A stretch of 64,000 nt of DNA from an uncultured Clostridia bacterium (GTDB lineage Bacteria > Bacillota > Clostridia > Oscillospirales > Acutalibacteraceae). The notes below the pieces were generated by a model. It saw only the letters and a program-made list of their open reading frames with translations. It did no database searches and was not told the DNA's origin. Made by a program: the position numbers and the translations under genes. Below, one piece after another: positions 58,245 to 64,000 of this stretch (position 1 is the stretch's first letter; every line of letters starts with the position of its first letter). The stretch lies in assembly GCA_946182865.1 (NCBI GenBank), contig CAMHAV010000001.1, positions 1-64,000 on the forward strand. Reading direction: 5' to 3'.

Positions 58245-59289
58245 CGGATTCCTCCTTTTGCTTGCGGCGCAGTTGACCGCAGGACGCGTTGATGTCAGCG
58301 CCCAAGGTTCTGCGGACAGTGGCGGTAATGCCCCGCGCCTCGAGTATCTTGATAAACTGTTGTATCTGCTTGGGGGATGAACGCTCATAGGAATTTCCCT
58401 TTACCGTGTTGACCGGAATGAGGTTGACATGACAGAGCATACCCTTTAGTTTCTGCGCCAGTTCACGGGCGCAGGCGTCGGTGTCGTTTTTCCCCTTAAT
58501 GAGCGAATATTCAAATGAGATGCGTCGGTGGGTCGCCTCCGCGTATCGGCGGCAGGCTTCGAGCAGCTCATCGACCTTCCATTTGTTGTTGATGGGCATC
58601 ATCTCGCCGCGTAGTTCATCGTTGGGCGCGTGCAGTGAAATCGACAGCGTAAACTGCGGCTTCATCTCGATGAGACGGTTGATTTTATCCACCACGCCGC
58701 AGGTGGAAAGCGAAATGTGCCGCATACCGATGCCCACGCCGTCCCGATCGGAAACCAGCTCCAGAAAGCGCATGACGTTGTCAAAATTATCGAGCGGCTC
58801 GCCCATTCCCATAAGAACGATGTTGGATATGCGGATGTCGTTGTCCCGCTGCGCCGTGGTGATCTGTGACAGCATTTCGGAGGGATGCAGGTTTCTGGCA
58901 AGTCCCCCCATGCCCGTGGCGCAGAATTTGCAGCCCATCCGGCAGCCCGCCTGCGTGGAAATACAGATGGTGTAGCCGTGGTGATACTGCATGACAACGC
59001 TCTCGATGTATTCTCCGTCATGCAGGCGAAACAGGTATTTTATGGTACCATCATACGCCGAAACCAGCTTTTTTTCAATGGTTACGCCGTAGATGTAATA
59101 ATTTTGTAACAATGTGCTGCGCAAATCCTTGGAAATATTGGTCATTTCGTCAAAAGATTCCGCGCCTTTTGCCTGGAGCCAGCCATACACCTGATCGGCG
59201 CGGAATTTCGGCAGTCCCAGCCCGCGGAAGCTCTCGACCATTTCAGGCTTGGTCATGGATTTGATGTCCGCCTTGTCCTCCAAATGCAC
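58228..59289 (-). CDS. rlmN: Dual-specificity 23S rRNA/tRNA methyltransferase RlmN
   Basis: A 353-residue radical-SAM enzyme that methylates A2503 of 23S rRNA and A37 of tRNA at C2. The iron-sulfur cluster cysteines are Cys116, Cys120 and Cys123 in CRMGCKFCATG. GMGEPLDNFDNV and the SLHAPNDELR block follow. The methyl-carrying cysteine is near the C-terminus in DINASCGQLR. The likely start is the GTG at 59289 or the TTG six bases in; AAAGGAG is just upstream. Confidence 0.95.
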   Translation of the reverse strand: MHLEDKADIKSMTKPEMVESFRGLGLPKFRADQVYGWLQAKGAESFDEMTNISKDLRSTLLQNYYIYGVTIEKKLVSAYDGTIKYLFRLHDGEYIESVVMQYHHGYTICISTQAGCRMGCKFCATGMGGLARNLHPSEMLSQITTAQRDNDIRISNIVLMGMGEPLDNFDNVMRFLELVSDRDGVGIGMRHISLSTCGVVDKINRLIEMKPQFTLSISLHAPNDELRGEMMPINNKWKVDELLEACRRYAEATHRRISFEYSLIKGKNDTDACARELAQKLKGMLCHVNLIPVNTVKGNSYERSSPKQIQQFIKILEARGITATVRRTLGADINASCGQLRRKQKEESDGNIQ

Positions 59290-59311
59290 TCAGCTCCTTT
59301 TTATCTGTGTT

Positions 59312-60688
59312 TTATGTTTTTCTTCTCACGGCGGAAATAAAGAATCCGTCGGTATCCGCTATAAAGGGGAACACCGTGAGCATATAATCGGGTTCGTGTA
59401 TGACCCGCTCGATTCCCTGCGGCAAATGCAGCGCGCAAGGCTCGAATTCCGGGTGCTTTTGCAGAAATGCCCCTATCACGTCGCCGTTTTCGGCGGGATG
59501 CAGCGTGCAGGTGGAGTAAATCAGCCGACCGCCGGGCTTGACCAGCTTTGCGGCATTCTCCAGAATCTCGGATTGCAGCGCCGGAAGCTGTCCGATTTCC
59601 TCCTGCGCTTTCTGCTTGATGTCAGGCTTGCGGCGGATGATGCCCAGCCCCGAACAGGGAACGTCACACAGCACCAGATCGGCGCAGTCTGTTTCAACGT
59701 TTTCCGCCAGCGCGTCCCGCACCCGTGCCGTGATACAGTGCAATCCCAGACGGGCCGCGCCGTCCGCAATCAGCTTGACGCGATGGGGATGCAGGTCGCA
59801 GGAAACTACCTGCCCCTTGTCCCCCATCAGCTCCGCCAGCGTGAACGACTTGCCGCCGGGCGCGGCGCAAACGTCGTAAACCACGTCGCCGCTTTTGGGG
59901 GAAGCAAGCAGACAGCAGAGCTGCGACGAGCCGTCCTGCACATGGAATTCGCCCCGCGCATAGGGCGGCAACTCCCTCACCGCGCCGGTGCTTTCCAGCA
60001 GCAGGCAGTCGGGCAGAACCTGCGAAGCCGCCGCTTTCACGCCGCTGTCCGCAAAGGACGCTTGGAGCGCGTCGGATGTGGTGATGACGGTATTCACCCG
60101 CGCGAAGAGGGGCGGACGTTCGGCAAGGGTCGGGAGAAGCTTCTCACAAACGGCAATGCCGTATGCCTTGCTCCACAATTCTACCAGCCACATCGGGCAG
60201 GAATACCGCACACAGAGATAGAGCAGCGGGTCTTTTTGTCGGTCGGGCAGACTGACCTGCTTGCCGTCGCGGATGAAATGACGCAGCAGTCCGTTGATAA
60301 AGCCCGTGGCGCGGAACAGCTTCAGTTTTTTCGCCAGCTTGACGCTCTCGTTGACCGCCGCCGCGTCGGGCGTGTCGAGAAAGGCCATCTGATAAACAGC
60401 CATGCGCAGCAGGCAGCGGACTTCCGGTTCCAGCCGCGCGCCGTCCTTGGTATAGCTGCTTATAACATGGTCAAGGTAACCGACGTTTTCGAGTACGCCG
60501 TAGACCAGCTTGGTGACAAACGCCTTGTCGCGCGGCTCCAGCTTGACGCCGTTCAGAGCCGCGTTCAGGGCGATATTCGAGTAGCCGCCCTCCCCCTCCA
60601 CGCGCATGAGCACCTTGTAGGCAGTCATGCGCGGATTGGGGGAAACAGGAGCAGGCTGCTTCCGGTTCGGATGTTCTGTCATGGTCAT
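59312..60688 (-). CDS. rsmB: 16S rRNA (cytosine-967-C5)-methyltransferase
   Basis: A 458-residue protein with an N-terminal NusB-like RNA-binding helical domain (LMRVEGEGGYSNIALNAAL, ~25-160) and a C-terminal SAM methyltransferase domain. That domain has VYDVCAAPGGKSFTLAELM, CDLHPHRVKLI, the catalytic VLCDVPCSGLGIIRRKPDIK, and the second cysteine in IYSTCTLHPAEN. It overlaps the yugP stop by four bases (ATGA) and precedes rlmN in the Firmicutes order. Confidence 0.94.
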   Translation of the reverse strand: MTMTEHPNRKQPAPVSPNPRMTAYKVLMRVEGEGGYSNIALNAALNGVKLEPRDKAFVTKLVYGVLENVGYLDHVISSYTKDGARLEPEVRCLLRMAVYQMAFLDTPDAAAVNESVKLAKKLKLFRATGFINGLLRHFIRDGKQVSLPDRQKDPLLYLCVRYSCPMWLVELWSKAYGIAVCEKLLPTLAERPPLFARVNTVITTSDALQASFADSGVKAAASQVLPDCLLLESTGAVRELPPYARGEFHVQDGSSQLCCLLASPKSGDVVYDVCAAPGGKSFTLAELMGDKGQVVSCDLHPHRVKLIADGAARLGLHCITARVRDALAENVETDCADLVLCDVPCSGLGIIRRKPDIKQKAQEEIGQLPALQSEILENAAKLVKPGGRLIYSTCTLHPAENGDVIGAFLQKHPEFEPCALHLPQGIERVIHEPDYMLTVFPFIADTDGFFISAVRRKT

Positions 60689-61467
60689 CTTCTTCTGCTT
60701 CTGCCGCCGCTGACGATGAGGAAGATGCGCAGCAGGCTGGCAAGCGAAGTAATCAGCGCCGCCACATAGGTCATAGCGGCCGCGGTCAGCACCTTGCGCA
60801 CGCCCTTGGCGTCCTCGTCGCTGGCGATGCCGAGCGAACGAATCTGCTTCATGGCGCGGGCGCTGGCGTTGAATTCCACCGGCAGCGTGACAAGCTGGAA
60901 GACGGTCACGGTGGAGTAGAGAATCACGCCGAGATAGGCAAGCCAGAGCATCTGGCTCAGCACCAGTCCGATCAGAATGAGGAACATGGAAATGCTGGAA
61001 CCGAAATTGGTAATGGGAATAATCGCGGAACGCACCTTGTTGGGAAAATAATGCTCCGCGTGCTGGATGGCGTGTCCCACCTCATGCGCCGCAATGCCGA
61101 TGGAGGCAATGGAGGTGCCGCTGTACACATCGGGCGAAAGATTGACCGTGTTGGTGGTGGGATTGAAATTATCGGTGAGCTGTCCCTGCACCATGGTGAT
61201 CGGCACATAATGGAGTCCGTGGCTGTCGAGAATCATGCGCGCCGCCTGAGCGCCCGTCAAACCGCGTGAATTGGGGATTTTGGCGTATTTGTTATACGCC
61301 GACTTGACTCTCGCCTGCGCGATGAGGGCGATGATCATGGCGGGAATGACCAGCAGAATATAATAGTAATCAATGCCGAATCCGTAATAGCCGCCGCCAA
61401 TCATCGCGTTGTTGGTGTCGCTGTATTGTTGTGCGCCCTGCGCAAGCAGGGTCAATGCTTCAAACAT
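60685..61467 (-). CDS. yugP: YugP-family membrane zinc metallopeptidase
   Basis: A 260-residue membrane protein with a N-terminal helix (~35-52) and three C-terminal helices. The zinc site is IAAHEVGHAIQHAEHY (HExxH). The family words LTGAQAARMILDSHGL and NTVNLSPDVYSG are present. The family is a neutral zinc metallopeptidase with unknown substrate. It lies between fmt and rsmB, 16 bases after fmt. Confidence 0.88.
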   Translation of the reverse strand: MFEALTLLAQGAQQYSDTNNAMIGGGYYGFGIDYYYILLVIPAMIIALIAQARVKSAYNKYAKIPNSRGLTGAQAARMILDSHGLHYVPITMVQGQLTDNFNPTTNTVNLSPDVYSGTSIASIGIAAHEVGHAIQHAEHYFPNKVRSAIIPITNFGSSISMFLILIGLVLSQMLWLAYLGVILYSTVTVFQLVTLPVEFNASARAMKQIRSLGIASDEDAKGVRKVLTAAAMTYVAALITSLASLLRIFLIVSGGRSRRR

Positions 61468-61483
61468 ATTTTAGCCATCCTTT

Positions 61484-62410
61484 CTATTGTAAAATCGTCC
61501 CTGTTGTGATTTGGTGTCCTCTGAGATAATCCTGCGCGTTCATGCGCTTTTTCCCTTCCGCCTGGATTTCGAGAAGTTCCACCGCGCCCTCACCGCACTG
61601 CACGGTGAGCGGGTCGAGCGAGATGATTTCGCCGCACGCCGCCGTCTCGCTGTCTTGCGCCGCCATGGCGGAACGGTGAAGTTTCAGCTTCTTGCCCTCC
61701 AGCACAGCGGTGGCCACCGGCCACGGAGAAAGTCCCCGAATCTGATCGTGTATCTCCTTGGCGCTCCTGTGCCAATCCACCGCGCACAGCTCCTTGGTGA
61801 GCATTTTGGCGTAGCAGCTCTGGCTGTCGTCCTGCTTTTGGGGCATAAGCGCGCCCTGTTCCAGCGCCGCCAGCGTATCGACAATCAGCTTTGCGCCCAT
61901 CAGGGAAAGACGGTCGTGCAGTTGACCCGCCGTTTCGTCCGGGTCAATCGCCGTCTCGCACTTCATGAGCATATCGCCCGTGTCAAGCCCCACATCCATC
62001 TGCATGGTCGTCACGCCTGTCTTGGACTCGCCGTCAATGACGCTCCACTGAATCGGCGCCGCGCCGCGGTACTTCGGCAGCAGCGACGCGTGGACATTAA
62101 TGCAGCCGTACTTCGGCGCTTCAAGGATTTCTTTGGGCAGAATCTTGCCGTAAGCGATAACCACTGCCACATCGGGCTGAATGTCCTTGAAGATTTGCAG
62201 CGCCTCGCCGTCCTTCATCGTGGTAGGCTGATAGACGGGAATGCCGTGCTCCAGCGCCTTGACCTTGACAGGCGGCGGGGTCAGGGTGTAGCCTCTGCCC
62301 TTGGGCTTGTCGGGTTGCGAGAACACCGCCGCGATTTCATGCCCCGCTGCCAGCAGCGCATCAATGGCGGGCGCGGAAAAATCGGGAGTTCCCATAAATA
62401 TCAATCTCAT
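61484..62410 (-). CDS. fmt: Methionyl-tRNA formyltransferase
   Basis: A 308-residue enzyme that formylates initiator Met-tRNA. The N-terminal domain begins MRLIFMGTPDFSAPAIDAL. The formyl-THF catalytic motif is in INVHASLLPKYRGAAPIQW with Asp later in MQMDVGLDTGDML. A C-terminal OB-like domain follows. The ATG at 62410 matches the family start; the frame remains open to 62605 without similarity. It follows def in the classical def-fmt pair. Confidence 0.95.
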   Translation of the reverse strand: MRLIFMGTPDFSAPAIDALLAAGHEIAAVFSQPDKPKGRGYTLTPPPVKVKALEHGIPVYQPTTMKDGEALQIFKDIQPDVAVVIAYGKILPKEILEAPKYGCINVHASLLPKYRGAAPIQWSVIDGESKTGVTTMQMDVGLDTGDMLMKCETAIDPDETAGQLHDRLSLMGAKLIVDTLAALEQGALMPQKQDDSQSCYAKMLTKELCAVDWHRSAKEIHDQIRGLSPWPVATAVLEGKKLKLHRSAMAAQDSETAACGEIISLDPLTVQCGEGAVELLEIQAEGKKRMNAQDYLRGHQITTGTILQ

Positions 62411-62474
62411 TGGAATGCACCTTCTTCCTTTGAAAGTAACGCTTTCTTTACTGTCTTGACCGAAAACGGCAAAA

Positions 62475-62975
62475 TTATGCTTCCTGCTCTTCTCCGTTTT
62501 CTTCTTCCTGCTCCTCCAGCTCGGAGGGATCCACCATGCGGATGACCTTGTCAATGTAAAGCGTGCCGTCAAGATGGTCGGTTTCGTGGCTGGCGCAGGA
62601 GGCAAAGAGTCCCTCTCCCTCGATCTCGTACAAATCGCCGTTGCGGTCGCGATAGCGCATTCTGACGTATTCGGGACGTTTGAGAATGCCCCACTGACCG
62701 GGGATGGAAAGACAGCCTTCCATGCATTCCTGCTCGCCCCTGCGTTCGATAATTTCGGGGTTGATCATTTCGATGGGGCCGTCGCCCATGTCAATGATGA
62801 TCACGCGGCGGAGAATGCCCACCTGCGGCGCGGCCAGTCCAACGCCCTTGGCTTCGGCCAGCGTTTCTTTCATATCATCCAGCAGCGTCCACAGTTTTTC
62901 ATTATATTCGGTCACAGGACGGCATTTCTTGCGCAGAACGCTGTCGCCCTCCTTGACAATTTGTCTGAGTGCCAC
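62475..62975 (-). CDS. def: Peptide deformylase
   Basis: A 166-residue metalloenzyme removing formyl groups from new proteins. The three motifs are visible: GVGLAAPQVG, EGCLSIPG (metal Cys) and HETDHLDG (HExxH metal site, preceded by Ser). A short acidic tail (SELEEQEEENGEEQEA) extends the C-terminus. It precedes fmt by 64 bases. Confidence 0.95.
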   Translation of the reverse strand: MALRQIVKEGDSVLRKKCRPVTEYNEKLWTLLDDMKETLAEAKGVGLAAPQVGILRRVIIIDMGDGPIEMINPEIIERRGEQECMEGCLSIPGQWGILKRPEYVRMRYRDRNGDLYEIEGEGLFASCASHETDHLDGTLYIDKVIRMVDPSELEEQEEENGEEQEA

Positions 62976-63041
62976 GGTAAATCAATCCTTTCAAATATAT
63001 ATTCTTATATATTCAGCGTTCCGAGTAAAAAAAACGCTTCG

Positions 63042-63067
63042 CAATTTCACACTTCACATTTCACACT
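63042..63067 (-). repeat. Heptameric repeat (TGTGAAR)n, locus D
   Basis: About three and a half heptamers on the minus strand in the gap between priA and def, touching the priA stop codon. Confidence 0.75.
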
Positions 63068-64000
63068 GATAAAGGGTTAAGGTCGGCATAACAGGTGATG
63101 TCCTTATAAGCGGGCAGTCCGCCGAACTCACAGAGCAGCAGGTGCATCAGCTGACGGAACCGCGCGTTGTTGCGGCACTTGAGAATGATCTTGTAGCGGT
63201 ATCTGCCGCTGACCTTTTTGACCGCCGCCGGAGATGGCCCCAGCGCCTTGATGGGCAGATCGGCAAACGACTCGCGCGTGTGTGTTTTGAGCAGCTCCAT
63301 AAAAGCCGCCGCCGCGTCCGCCGTTTTATCGTCGGTATCGCCCACAAACCCCACCATGCAGATATCCGCAAAGGGCGGGTAGAGCATCGCCTTGCGGAGA
63401 ATGATCTCGTTTTGATAAAATTGTTTGTAATCCTGCCCCGCCGCCATGTCAATGACGGGATTGTCAGGCGTCATGGTCTGAATGATGGCGCGTCCCTTGC
63501 TGCTGCCGCGTCCGGCGCGTCCCACCACCTGCGTGAGCAGGGAAAAAGCGCGCTCGTAGCTGCGGAAATCGTCGCTGTAAAGGGTCTGGTCGGCCAGCAG
63601 CACGCCCACCAGCGTGACGCGCTCGAAATTCAGTCCCTTGGCAACCATCTGGGTGCCGATCATGATGTCGTACTGTCCCGCGCCGAAATCTCCTAATTTC
63701 TTGTCATAGGACGAGCGCCGTGTCATCGCGTCCGCGTCCATGCGCAGGATACGGGCTTCTGGAAACAGCCGCGCCAGTTCTTCCTCCGCTTTCTGGGTGC
63801 CGTGTCCCGCAAATCGCAGGTACGGCTCGCCGCAGGAGGGGCAGGCTTTAGGAACGGCGGCGGAATGTCCGCAGTAGTGGCACATCAGCCGCCGGTTGTC
63901 GTGGTGATAGGTCATGGAAACGCTGCAATTCGGGCAGGTAATCACCTGATTGCAGGCACGGCAGGAAACAAAGGTATTGAATCCCCTGCGGTTGTTGAGC
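63061..64000 (-). CDS. priA: Primosomal replication protein PriA (5' end beyond window)
   Basis: The C-terminal ~313 residues of the PriA helicase, which restarts stalled forks. The zinc-binding cysteines appear in the order SCRACN, ITCPNCS, CHYCGH and ACPSCGE. Helicase motifs IV-VI follow: FPEARILRMDADAM, IMIGTQMVAKGLNFERVTLVGVL and SLLTQVVGRAGRGSSKGRAIIQT. The C-terminal domain ends at 63061. The upstream helicase half is cut off by the window edge. Position before def-fmt is the standard Firmicutes order. Confidence 0.95.
   Translation of the reverse strand, partial: LNNRRGFNTFVSCRACNQVITCPNCSVSMTYHHDNRRLMCHYCGHSAAVPKACPSCGEPYLRFAGHGTQKAEEELARLFPEARILRMDADAMTRRSSYDKKLGDFGAGQYDIMIGTQMVAKGLNFERVTLVGVLLADQTLYSDDFRSYERAFSLLTQVVGRAGRGSSKGRAIIQTMTPDNPVIDMAAGQDYKQFYQNEIILRKAMLYPPFADICMVGFVGDTDDKTADAAAAFMELLKTHTRESFADLPIKALGPSPAAVKKVSGRYRYKIILKCRNNARFRQLMHLLLCEFGGLPAYKDITCYADLNPLSV

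Noticed and set aside
57516-58388. Longer start for prpC reaching into rlmN
   Set aside because: The added residues show no PP2C similarity and lie in the rlmN coding region; the ATG at 58244 has a strong ribosome site.

Overview
The window is a stretch of chromosome from a low-to-medium GC, endospore-forming member of the Clostridia. An Oscillospirales/Ruminococcaceae-type gut bacterium is my inference. The support is a Firmicutes gene order (priA-def-fmt-yugP-rsmB-rlmN-prpC-prkC-rsgA-thiN-spoVM), a T-box leader on proS, DapL-type lysine synthesis, a 26-codon spoVM gene, strong GGAGG ribosome binding sites and frequent TTG/GTG starts.

Region 1 (1-7190) is the right part of an integrated mobilizable element sitting against the 3' end of guaA. 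Read from the chromosome junction inward, it has a XRE-type repressor, a divergent operator/promoter region, and a tight xis-int-RHH-repA operon. Beyond that come a double inverted-iteron array flanking an AT-rich stretch (candidate replication origin), a TnpV-family gene, a second array of TGGCAC repeats, a candidate oriT, MobC and MOB-type relaxase genes, and an HTH-Dam adenine methylase cut by the window edge. The left end of the element lies outside the window.

Region 2 (7160-33900) is mostly core genome: guaA, an ASCH protein, purA, feoAB, secA, thrH, an ECF sigma/anti-sigma pair, a gtrA-CPBP-lipoprotein-plsC-DUF4261 operon, a small XRE/membrane protein/HAD operon, ddl, a DUF1934 gene and argS. 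Between feoA and a PHP phosphatase is a complete type III toxin-antitoxin locus: a perfect promoter, 2.8 copies of a 35-nt repeat (ToxI-like RNA antitoxin), a terminator, a ToxN/AbiQ-family endoribonuclease and a second terminator.

Region 3 (33490-53660) holds carAB, dapF-dapL, an ANTAR regulator, a PP2C phosphatase, a GHL10-type glycoside hydrolase, an MreB-family gene, an MT-A70 DNA methylase beside the remains of a BglII/BstYI-like restriction enzyme, an SdpR/SdpI pair with two matched operators, and proS with a T-box riboswitch. It also has two lipoproteins and a padR-CPBP-flavodoxin operon under a 37-bp palindromic operator.

Region 4 (53755-64000) is the conserved translation/primosome/Ser-Thr kinase cluster from spoVM back to a 5'-truncated priA, all on the minus strand. 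A heptameric intergenic repeat (TGTGAAR)n occurs at four separate intergenic sites in the window.
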